A stretch of DNA of 64,000 nucleotides from Sporocytophaga sp. (GTDB lineage Bacteria > Bacteroidota > Bacteroidia > Cytophagales > Cytophagaceae), in NCBI GenBank assembly GCA_024707265.1, contig JANQAB010000009.1, forward strand, positions 248,001-312,000. Direction: 5' to 3'. The translations under genes and the position numbers were made by a program. The notes beneath the pieces are model-generated. The model ran no database searches. It was not told where the DNA came from and saw only the letters and a program-made list of their open reading frames with translations. Below, in pieces: positions 56,926 to 64,000 of this stretch (its first letter is position 1; every line of letters begins with the position of its first letter).

Positions 56926-57996
56926 TTATTTAGCTCCTTCTTTCAATCTCTCCGCATTCTCAGCAATACGAAGCTGCTCAATGAAATCTTCAATATGACC
57001 ATCCATTACAACCGGAAGGTTATAAACAGTATAACCAATTCTGTGATCGGTAACACGACCTTGAGGATAGTTGTATGTTCTGATTTTATCTGACCTGTCA
57101 CCACTTCCTACCAATGATTTTCTCTGAGCGCCAATTTCATCATTTTGTTTCTGAAGTTCGATTTCATACAATCTTGAACGCAATACTTTCAGAGCTTTAT
57201 CGAAGTTCTTAATCTGCGATTTTTCATCCTGACACTGTACCACTACACCTGTTGGAATGTGTGTTAGACGAATTGCAGAATAAGTAGTGTTTACTGACTG
57301 ACCACCAGGACCTGAAGAACAGAAAGTATCTTTTCTGATATCGTTCATATTGATATCAATTTCCACATCTTCAACCTCAGGCAAAGCAACTACAGTTGCT
57401 GCAGAAGTATGTACACGACCCTGCGTTTCTGTCGCTGGAACCCTTTGTACTCTGTGTACTCCTGATTCAAATTTGAGTTTACCATACACATCTTCTCCTG
57501 AAACTGTGCAGATAACCTCTTTGTATCCACCTGAAGTTCCTTCTGTGAAGTCAAGGAGTTCTAGTTTCCAACCCATTATCTCTGCCAGACGCTGATACAT
57601 TCTATGCAAATCTCCTGCAAAAATAGCAGCTTCGTCACCACCCGTTCCCGCACGGATCTCGAGAATAACGTTTTTACTATCATTAGGATCTTTAGGGATA
57701 AGCATCTCCTTTACCACCTCTTCCATCCTTTCTTTTTCCGGAACCAGTTCATCCAGCTCAACTTTCGCCATTTCTCTGAAATCAGGATCCTTTTCAGTTT
57801 CAAGTACTCTTTTGGCGCTTTCGATATTATCCAGAATTCCTTTATACTTTTTATAGACCTGTACTATCTTCTCAAGTTCCTTGTATTCTTTTCCCAATGC
57901 AGAATATTTTTTCATATCTGCCATTGCATCAGGCTGAATTATTAATTCAGAAACCTCCTCAAATCTTTTTTTAATGGCCTCGAGCTTATCAATCAT
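56926..57996 (-). CDS. prfA: Peptide chain release factor 1
   Basis: RF1 ends translation at UAA and UAG. The 356-residue protein has the tripeptide anticodon PAT (residues 187-189, in QRVPATETQGRVH), which separates RF1 from RF2, and the peptidyl-tRNA hydrolysis motif GGQ (231-233, in SGPGGQSVNTTYSAIR). The N-terminal helices and AGTGGDEAAIFAGDL are typical. Length is normal and the frame is intact. It is monocistronic, with a strong terminator. Confidence 0.97.
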   Translation of the reverse strand: MIDKLEAIKKRFEEVSELIIQPDAMADMKKYSALGKEYKELEKIVQVYKKYKGILDNIESAKRVLETEKDPDFREMAKVELDELVPEKERMEEVVKEMLIPKDPNDSKNVILEIRAGTGGDEAAIFAGDLHRMYQRLAEIMGWKLELLDFTEGTSGGYKEVICTVSGEDVYGKLKFESGVHRVQRVPATETQGRVHTSAATVVALPEVEDVEIDINMNDIRKDTFCSSGPGGQSVNTTYSAIRLTHIPTGVVVQCQDEKSQIKNFDKALKVLRSRLYEIELQKQNDEIGAQRKSLVGSGDRSDKIRTYNYPQGRVTDHRIGYTVYNLPVVMDGHIEDFIEQLRIAENAERLKEGAK

Positions 57997-58086
57997 GTTT
58001 TTTTAGAAATTTGCGTTTGCAAAGATAATAAAATCTAAGAATAGAAAGTGACTGTATTCAAACACAAAAAGAAAGGGTTTTGTCCC

Positions 58087-58695
58087 ATGAAAATCAATTT
58101 ATTTGCTATTTCTGCTCTGTTTATTGGTGTATTTTCCGCCTGCAACGAGAATTCATTAGACACTAGAGGTATTTCTGAAGAGCTTCAAAATCGAAAAATC
58201 GTGAGAATCACTGAATCAGAAATTTTTGACCTGGCCAATAAAACCGGAGAAGAAGCAGTCAGGAAAATAAATGAATCCTCGAAAAGACAATCCGAAGCAC
58301 TTGCTAAAGACAAAAAAACAGAAGATGCTGTTTTGGCCTGCAGCTATGCATCCATTACTAACCTTGATTCCTTGGCAAAGGCTATTGATGTCTTTAAAAT
58401 CAACAAAATAGACACCAATTTTAAAAGCAAAATCCTTTTATCAGAAATAGAAACCCAGCTTTTAGATGCCTATAAATACAACAGGGAAAATAAGCTGGAA
58501 ATGACACCAAACCTCCAGGCAATAAATGACACCTTATTTGTTTATATGTCTCCAATAATGGCGTCAGCAGAATGTATGGCCATGTCTGTTCAGACAAAAG
58601 AAAAATTAACTTCTGATTTCCAGGGAATTTGGAACATTTATATAAAGAAAAGGGATATCGTTCTGGCTATTCAGAATGAGCCGAAAAAAAAATAG
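58087..58695 (+). CDS. Lipoprotein of unknown function (possibly DUF3365-like)
   Basis: I place the start at ATG 58087, because LFAISALFIGVFSAC is a lipoprotein signal with the lipobox at the usual distance. An upstream ATG at 58048 would add a basic 13-residue stretch. The mature 185 residues are helical and charged (ESEIFDLANKTGEEAVRKIN, TPNLQAINDTLFVYMSPIMA) and resemble periplasmic sensor-like helical domains, but lack the CxxCH of haem binders. I do not recognise a firm family. A strong terminator is shared with the converging Kazal gene. Confidence 0.6.
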   Translation: MKINLFAISALFIGVFSACNENSLDTRGISEELQNRKIVRITESEIFDLANKTGEEAVRKINESSKRQSEALAKDKKTEDAVLACSYASITNLDSLAKAIDVFKINKIDTNFKSKILLSEIETQLLDAYKYNRENKLEMTPNLQAINDTLFVYMSPIMASAECMAMSVQTKEKLTSDFQGIWNIYIKKRDIVLAIQNEPKKK

Positions 58696-58698
58696 AAG

Positions 58699-58724
58699 TT
58701 TGACCTGATACATTTCAGGTCAAA
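58699..58724. terminator. Bidirectional terminator
   Basis: TTTGACCTGA (58699-58708) and TCAGGTCAAA (58715-58724) form a 10-bp stem between two converging genes, followed by a T tract on the plus strand. Confidence 0.85.
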
Positions 58725-58729
58725 ACTTT

Positions 58730-59005
58730 TTATCTGCACTCTCCCTTAACAAATTTCGTAACGCCAGCTTTCTCCGCATAGCAGGTATTTGAATAATTTT
58801 TGCCATCGCAACCACAAACGGGATCATAAATTTCTATGCAAACTGTTTCAGTACTGATTTTTGAGGAGTCAATGCACGCTTCCGTGTCTAGCTGAAAAGT
58901 TTCTTTTTCTTTCTCTCTCCCGGATGTATCTTTTTGCGATCCATTGCAGGAAAACAAAATAAAAATTACGATCCAATAATTCTGATTCACAATAGATCTG
59001 TTCAT
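58730..59005 (-). CDS. Lipoprotein with Kazal-type protease inhibitor domain
   Basis: The 91-residue protein has a signal with lipobox-like FILFSC, a charged linker, and a C-terminal Kazal domain. Six cysteines are in the right order, and the core YDPVCGCDGKNYSNTCYAEK with GVTKFVKGEC at the end is the bacterial Kazal pattern. Kazal domains block serine proteases by presenting a loop next to the second or third Cys. An outer-membrane inhibitor could protect surface proteins from secreted proteases. The target is unknown. Confidence 0.85.
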   Translation of the reverse strand: MNRSIVNQNYWIVIFILFSCNGSQKDTSGREKEKETFQLDTEACIDSSKISTETVCIEIYDPVCGCDGKNYSNTCYAEKAGVTKFVKGECR

Positions 59006-59108
59006 TTTCGTTGATAATGTAAGTTTAAAACTTTTGTATAGGGAAACTGTTCATTGATATAAATCTAACAGATCTAAAACTCAATACTTTTAAAATACGT
59101 TTTAAATC

Positions 59109-59118
59109 AAAGGAGGAG
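59109..59118 (+). promoter_or_regulatory. Unusually strong Shine-Dalgarno sequence
   Basis: AAAGGAGGAG lies 7 bases before the ATG at 59126. Perfect complementarity to the 16S rRNA tail is uncommon in Bacteroidota, where genes in this window mostly start without such a site. It fixes the start of the DDAH-like gene. Confidence 0.7.
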
Positions 59119-59125
59119 CTCAGTT

Positions 59126-60054
59126 ATGATTTACACTCAAAAAAAAGTTTACGATCACAATTTACACTTTTCTATTGATGAAATCCCACCAAGAGTGGAA
59201 CCAAGAAAAGTACTCATGGCAAGTCCGGAATATTTTGATATCATAGATATCAAAAATCCACATATGGAAAAAGGGCTTGGAAATATGGACAAAAAACTGG
59301 CAATAAGTCAGTGGGAGAATGTCCACAATGAATATGTGCGGCTTGCAGAACTGGGGATACTTGAGTCTGTAAATATAATTTCGGGTGTTCCTGGCTGTGA
59401 GGACATGGTATTTGCTGCCAACCAGACTTTTCCCTGGAGAGACGAAACCGGAAGAAAAAGAAGTGATTCTTAGTAAAATGAGACACTGCTCCAGACAGAA
59501 GGAGGTCCCTTATTTTGAAGAGTTCTTCCGTGATGAGGGATATAAAATAAATAAACTGGTAAAAACTTCCCTTTTTGAAGGAATGGGCGATCTTATTCCT
59601 CACTATGGTAAAATGCTGCTGTACGGAGGCTATGGTTTTAGGTCTGAAAAAACCGCCTATAATGAAATAGCAGAACTATTAAATGTACCTATCATAGCCC
59701 TTGAACTCGTCAATGAGAATTTCTACCACCTAGATACATGTTTTTTTACCTTTGGATGAAGTAACTGTACTTATCTGTGCAGAGGCCTTCACAACCGAAG
59801 GTTTGAAAACGATAAAAAAAATGTTCCGTGAAGTAATTACCATCCCCGTGCATGAAGCTGCACTAAATTTTTCCCTGAATGCCCATATCATTAATGATCA
59901 GATTACAGGAAAAAAGGTTGCACTTATGCAAAAAGGAGGTATTATTACTTTCCACCACCTGGTAAAAAAAGGATTTGAAGTAATTGAATTGGATACTTCA
60001 GAATTTATTAAGTCTGGCGGAAGTGTATTTTGTATGAAGATGATGGTTTACTAA
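59126..60054 (+). CDS. DDAH-like amidinohydrolase, frameshifted twice
   Basis: This protein of about 308 residues belongs to the guanidine-modifying superfamily (DDAH, arginine deiminase, amidinotransferase). The three frames give VLMASPEYFDIIDIKNPHME and EDMVFAANQTFPWRDETG; then FEGMGDLIPHYGKMLLYGGY and FYHLDTCF with the catalytic His; then VIELDTSEFIKSGGSVFCMK with the catalytic Cys near the end. They join if the A run at 59455-59459 is four and the T run at 59741-59747 is six (TCFLPLDEVTVL). All catalytic residues are then present. The substrate could be dimethylarginine, arginine or citrulline-related; N-terminal blocks favour DDAH-like. The arginine deiminase gene starts 30 bases later. 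Confidence 0.85.
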
Positions 60055-60084
60055 CCTCATCTTTTCAACTAAAACTCTATTTTT

Positions 60085-61386
60085 ATGCGATTTGACCTGG
60101 GCCATGTTAAGGATAAAGAAAACGCTGTTATCCGTGTCACTTCTGACATCGGAGCACTAAAGTCTGTTCTGATCCATAAACCTGATGAAGGAATTGAAAA
60201 AGTAACACCATCAAGGGCCGTAGATCTTCTATATGAAGACATCGTCTATCTCCCTAAAATGGTAGAGGAGCACCAGGTCTTTACCAATTTACTAAGCCAT
60301 TTTATAGGTGAAAAAAATGTACACGATTTTTCAAATCTTCTTAGTGATATACTAAGTCAGGATGCTATAAAGAATGAGCTCGTAACTATAGTTTGCAGAC
60401 TTGAGCACTGTGATGACAGGATAAAACAATTCCTGATCAATTCTGAGCCGAAAGTATTAGCAAATACGCTGATATCAGGAGTATATCATAATAAAAAAGA
60501 AATTTCAATATTCCTGCCTCTTCCGAATCTCATTTTTACCAGAGACCTGGGAACAGTCATCAACAACCACCTTCTGATAGCACAGGCTTCCAAAAGAGCC
60601 CGCTCAAGGGAATCTGTACTATCGTACTTTGTTTTTCATTACCACCCCTTATTTGCGACCGTAAACAAAAGTAACAAGCTATTCGGAATCTCAGACACTG
60701 TAGAAGAGCTGGTTGACAATAATAATGGCCACCTTGGAGTATTCTCCGTGGAAGGAGGAGATGTAATGCTTATCAATGAAAATCACTTACTGATCGGCAC
60801 AAGCGAAAGGACCTCTGAAATGGCTGTTGAAAGAATAATCAGGAAAATTTTTGAACACAAAATAGTCAGTGAAATAACTGTTGTAAACCTTCCCCCTCTA
60901 AGGTTCTGCATGCATCTGGATACAGTTTTTACCATGTCTAAAAGAAATCAGAGTGTGGTGTTTGCTCCTTTGATCATGCAAGAAGGTAAAATGAAAATAC
61001 AGCATTATTCTGCCAATAGTCAGAAGCCTTTAATGGCAAAGAGCTTAAGCTCTATATTAAAAGACATTTACCCGGACTGGCAGTTTATCCTTTGCGGAGA
61101 AGGCAAGGCTCCCTTTGAAGAGAGGGAACAATGGACAGATGGCTGCAATTTGTTTGCTGTCCGTGAAGGTGTTGCATTCACTTATGACAGGAATCTGAAA
61201 ACCAATAAGGCACTACAGGAGGCAGGATATCAGATTGTCAAAGCATCTGAATTACTTCAGGAATTGAGAAGTGGGAAGATTTGTCAGGAAGACATTCAAA
61301 ATACGATCATCAATCTACCATCAGCTGAATTATCACGGGCCAGAGGGGGGCCTCATTGCATGACCATGCCGCTTTGCAGGGGGTGA
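60085..61386 (+). CDS. arcA: Arginine deiminase
   Basis: Arginine deiminase hydrolyses arginine to citrulline and ammonia. The 433-residue protein has the full set of family motifs: SVLIHKPDEGIEKVTP, NLIFTRDLGTVINNHLLI (Asp site), VEGGDVMLINENHLLIGTSE, the catalytic His in FCMHLDTVFTM, and the nucleophile Cys425 in RGGPHCMTMPL at the end. It could supply ammonia and, with ornithine transcarbamylase and carbamate kinase, ATP, but those arc genes are not here. It follows the DDAH-like gene in the same direction. Confidence 0.93.
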   Translation: MRFDLGHVKDKENAVIRVTSDIGALKSVLIHKPDEGIEKVTPSRAVDLLYEDIVYLPKMVEEHQVFTNLLSHFIGEKNVHDFSNLLSDILSQDAIKNELVTIVCRLEHCDDRIKQFLINSEPKVLANTLISGVYHNKKEISIFLPLPNLIFTRDLGTVINNHLLIAQASKRARSRESVLSYFVFHYHPLFATVNKSNKLFGISDTVEELVDNNNGHLGVFSVEGGDVMLINENHLLIGTSERTSEMAVERIIRKIFEHKIVSEITVVNLPPLRFCMHLDTVFTMSKRNQSVVFAPLIMQEGKMKIQHYSANSQKPLMAKSLSSILKDIYPDWQFILCGEGKAPFEEREQWTDGCNLFAVREGVAFTYDRNLKTNKALQEAGYQIVKASELLQELRSGKICQEDIQNTIINLPSAELSRARGGPHCMTMPLCRG

Positions 61387-61496
61387 AAGTTTTTAGTTGA
61401 GATGATTATTGGAAGATAATTTCAATAATTAAGACCTATTTACAAAATTTGCAAACAAACGATTCAATAATCGTTTCTAAAGCTTAAATTTGCCAA

Positions 61497-61901
61497 ATGA
61501 GGTTTATAAAATACGTCACATTTTTTATGTTCTTTCTCCTGACCCACAGGGACGGGTTCTGCCTGTCTGAAAGATATGTTGGCGGAAATGATACTTATGA
61601 CTCATCTCTCACTCTTCAACATGCACATCTGCAATTTATTGATCAGGAACAACTTAAACTCACTATAACTCCCAATCCTGTAGAAGGTACGTTGCAGTTA
61701 TCTTTGAAATCAAGTGTTCCGGACGAAGCACAAGTACTCATATACAATTCTTTAGGGGTATTAATCAAAGAAGTTTTTATTACTTTTAACAACGGTACAA
61801 GTCAGTTTGAAATCCCTGTTGCCAACATCCATCCCGGGCTTTACTTTTTAAGTATTAAAGGAAAAATAGTCAACACCACCGGTCGCTTTATAAAAAGGTA
61901 A
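61497..61901 (+). CDS. Minimal T9SS-sorted secreted protein
   Basis: The 134-residue product has a signal peptide (RFIKYVTFFMFFLLTHRDGFC, in part FFMFFLLTHRDGFC), a short section of about 35 residues with no domain, and a type A T9SS C-terminal sorting domain: LTITPNPVEGTLQLSLKS, VLIYNSLGVLIKEV, NIHPGLYFLSIKGK and the basic end GRFIKR. Type IX secretion exports such proteins and cuts off or anchors them through this domain. Almost nothing remains to be carried, so it could be a remnant, a peptide precursor or a decoy. Confidence 0.8.
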   Translation: MRFIKYVTFFMFFLLTHRDGFCLSERYVGGNDTYDSSLTLQHAHLQFIDQEQLKLTITPNPVEGTLQLSLKSSVPDEAQVLIYNSLGVLIKEVFITFNNGTSQFEIPVANIHPGLYFLSIKGKIVNTTGRFIKR

Positions 61902-61956
61902 ACTTTTCCGGACAAATCTTTCCTCAACCTTTTTATAATTTCTCTGTTTCGATTTT

Positions 61957-62451
61957 ATGGTCATAATTATTTCCGGGCTTCCAGGCTCCGGTAAATCTTT
62001 CTTTGCAGAAAAATTAGCTAAGCTTATCAATGCCGAATATCTCTCAAGTGATATTATAAGAAAGGAATTGTTTAGCAACCCAACCTACTCAAAAGGGGAG
62101 AAAGAAGCGGTTTATGAGGAAATGAAAATAAAGATGAAGGTCTTTTTATCCGAAAAAAAAGATGTCATACTGGATGCCACTTTTTTTAAAGATCGATTAA
62201 GAAAATCATTTTGCAAGGTATGCATCCAGCATAAAACCACTTGCAGGATTATTATCATCTCCGCAAGTGAAGAAGATATAAGACAGCGGACTTCCCATAA
62301 AAGAACTTTCAGTGATGCTGATTACTCGGTATATCTAAAAATGAAAGACCAGTTTGAAATGCCCGAGACTGAGTTCCTGGAACTCAATTCTTCAAAGATT
62401 GATATTAACCTAATGCTTAATAAAGCAGTTGCATACTTAAATGCAAAATGA
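61957..62451 (+). CDS. P-loop kinase-like ATPase
   Basis: The 164-residue protein has a Walker A GLPGSGKSFFAEKLA at residue 8 and LSSDIIRKELF after it, and KKDVILDATFFKDRLRK as the Walker B/lid part, the layout of the AAA_33/zeta-like kinase group. Elsewhere this domain is fused to an APH-like kinase in one protein. Here the APH-like gene starts inside its last codons (overlap 11 bases), so the pair replaces the fusion. It probably phosphorylates a small molecule or RNA end. The substrate is unknown. Confidence 0.8.
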   Translation: MVIIISGLPGSGKSFFAEKLAKLINAEYLSSDIIRKELFSNPTYSKGEKEAVYEEMKIKMKVFLSEKKDVILDATFFKDRLRKSFCKVCIQHKTTCRIIIISASEEDIRQRTSHKRTFSDADYSVYLKMKDQFEMPETEFLELNSSKIDINLMLNKAVAYLNAK

Positions 62452-63506
62452 TAATTCTATGGAGAAGGAACAGTTCAAAAGAATCATTTTCCCTGATCAT
62501 TCCAAACCCCTTGCTGTTACTGAAACCTCCATTTCATGGATCCTTTTCTCAGAGAACAGGGCATTTAAAATTAAAAGGCCCGTTGAAACTTCATTTCTGA
62601 ATTTTACATCATTAGAAAATCGTAAATTCTATTGTGAAAAGGAGCTTTTATTAAACCAAAGATTTGCATCGGATATTTACATTTCTGTTCATCCTGTAAA
62701 ACTGCACAATGATTACTTTCAAATTGGGGGAGAAGATGGTAAAATCGTTGATTATGCAGTTGAGATGCGGAGACTTCCTGAAGGAAAAAGAATTGAACAA
62801 CCTACTTTTAAAAAATGAGATAACAGAAAGAGATATTCGTAATATAGCAGAAGTAATTGCGGAATTTCATTTTTCATCAAAGCCTTTAATCATAAAGAAT
62901 CAAAGCGACCTTATTAAAGATAAAACCAAAGACATTCTCAACTATTCAGCAATATTCAATGAAATTGATCCGGTCAGTAATGACTTTATTGAAATAAGTA
63001 CCAGCTACTGCACGCAGTTAATTCAACACTTTAAAGAATTTCTTGAATCCCGCATGCAGCAGGGATTTATCAGGGACTGCCATGGAGATCTTCATACCGG
63101 AAACATCTTTCTCCTTGATAAACCTTTATTGTTTGACTGCATAGAATTCAGCGATTCACTGAGACAAATAGATATAATGGAAGAGCTTGCCTTTCTTTCC
63201 ATGGACTTGGACAGTTATGGGAGAAAGGACTTTGGTACATTGGTTCTGGAATATTATAATGTATTTAATCCAACAGTAAGAAGCCCTGAAGAATATATAC
63301 TTTTTTTATTCTACAAGTATTATAAGGCCGGGGTCAGGGCTAAAGTCATGGCCGTCCAGTGGATTAGAGAAAAAGATACAGCATGCAAAGCACAAATAGA
63401 AACGCAAATGAAGGCTTATATAAAATTAATGCAATCATATTTCAATCAATTGCAAAAAGATTCCAACATAAGCAATCCTCAAGTTTTCCCGACTACAATT
63501 CGTTAA
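62441..63506 (+). CDS. APH-like kinase, frameshifted
   Basis: This protein of about 350 residues has an aminoglycoside-phosphotransferase fold: a degenerate N-lobe (ISWILFSENRAFKIKRPV with the Lys pair) and a C-lobe with the catalytic loop RDCHGDLHTGNIFLLD and the metal-binding LFDCIEFSDSLRQIDIM. As read it breaks near residue 112. One base fewer in the A run 62785-62789 gives LPEGKELNNLLLKNEITERD and joins both frames. It overlaps the upstream P-loop gene by 11 bases; ATG 62459 is an alternative start. The acceptor is not known and antibiotic resistance should not be assumed. Confidence 0.8.
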
Positions 63507-63535
63507 ATATCCAAGTGTTTAATTTCTCCACGTTG

Positions 63536-64000
63536 CTAATTCATTAAAGAGTCAAAAACCTCATCCAGCCTGGCAGCAGCATGAATGTTAACTTTGAACT
63601 TTGTCGTATCGAGCCCCTTTTTATTATACTTTGAAATAAATATATCTTTGAAGCCTAATTTTTCAGCTTCAGAAATTCTTTGTTCGATTCTGTTTACCGC
63701 TCTTATTTCCCCACCGAGGCCTACCTCCCCCGCAAAACAAACTGTCTGCGGAATGGCGAGATCTTTAAACGACGAAATGATGGAAGCACACACCGATAAA
63801 TCAATTGCAGGGTCTTCAATCTTTAGTCCACCCGCAATATTCAGGAATACATCCTGAGCACCCAACCTGAGACCACCTCTTTTTCTCAAGTACCGCCAAT
63901 AACATGTTTAATCTTTTCGCATCAAATCCGGTAGAACTTCTTTGAGGTGTTCCATAAGTTGCCGGACTTACAAGAGACTGTACTTCTATCAATAAAGGAC
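63536..64000 (-). CDS. radA: DNA repair protein RadA, C-terminal part, frameshifted
   Basis: RadA/Sms is a RecA-like branch-migration helicase for recombination. This fragment holds the end: LLIEVQSLVSPATYGTPQRS and GFDAKRLNMLLAVLEK as the pre-Lon linker, then the Lon-like domain with LGAQDVFLNIAGGLKIEDPA, TVCFAGEVGLGGEIRAVNRI and an end VFDSLMN. The protein continues past the right edge of the window. A single extra base in the T/A run 63880-63884 separates EKKR from GGLRLGAQD; four bases restore LEKRGGLRLGAQ. Confidence 0.92.

Noticed and set aside
58087..58695. Cytochrome-type haem lipoprotein
   Set aside because: No CxxCH motif is present.
62441..63506. Aminoglycoside resistance gene
   Set aside because: The fold is APH-like, but the protein belongs with the split kinase/P-loop pair, and nothing shows an antibiotic as substrate.
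1..64000. tRNA, rRNA, CRISPR arrays, prophage or conjugative genes
   Set aside because: I looked for conserved tRNA and rRNA sequence, regular repeat-spacer arrays and phage or conjugation genes and saw none.

Overview
This is an AT-rich window from a Bacteroidota genome. Within that phylum it looks most like the Cytophagales (Cytophaga/Sporocytophaga type), judged from gene content and protein style only. Supporting signs are a T9SS C-terminal sorting domain, a SusC-like TonB receptor with DUF4374, DUF4834 and DUF1802 proteins, a CarB without its C-terminal regulatory domain, few Shine-Dalgarno sequences, and IS1380/IS5/IS4-family transposases. I saw no rRNA, tRNA or CRISPR array.

Layout. 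1-2 kb: a cut-off secreted protein, prmA and tpiA on the minus strand. 2.3-4.2 kb: a polytopic GT-C-like membrane protein, followed by an intact IS4-type element with a perfect 10-bp target duplication (4.3-5.65 kb). 6.2-13.4 kb: core metabolism (carB, DUF4834, class I aldolase, accD, class II aldolase) and a SprT-like metalloprotein. 13.7-18.2 kb: an insertion-sequence island in which an IS1380 transposase gene lies inside a decayed IS5-type element, next to a second IS4-type element. 18.3-22.9 kb: a minus-strand glycan/lipid operon of two paralogous membrane proteins, a GT2 glycosyltransferase and a methyltransferase. 23.3-27.8 kb: an AsmA-like protein, and metX preceded by a SAM-I riboswitch and a possible 32-residue leader peptide. 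28.4-34.4 kb: a MarR-RND efflux operon with a 12-bp palindrome at its head. 34.7-38.7 kb: a compact type III polyketide synthase, methyltransferase, UbiA prenyltransferase and FAD-reductase cluster. This is the most interesting biosynthetic locus in the window. 39.9-45.0 kb: a TonB receptor, DUF4374 and PepSY set, probably for iron. 45.5-58 kb: a zinc-ribbon methyltransferase, a SNF2 helicase, a LolC-like permease, rbfA, another GT-C-like protein, rpiB, tatC, glyA, a beta-helix lipoprotein and prfA. 58-64 kb: lipoproteins (one Kazal type), two adjacent guanidine-modifying enzymes (a DDAH-like protein and arginine deiminase), a minimal T9SS-sorted protein, a P-loop kinase plus APH-like kinase pair, and the end of radA.

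A pattern runs through the whole window. At least nine otherwise well-conserved genes (tpiA twice, the 21.5-kb membrane protein, the type III PKS, PepSY, SNF2 twice, rbfA, DDAH-like twice, the APH-like kinase, radA) are broken by single-base indels, nearly all in homopolymer runs and mostly one base too long. Restoring one base gives back the expected family sequence every time. I read this mainly as uncorrected homopolymer sequencing error, not biology, and have annotated these genes over their full reconstructed extent.
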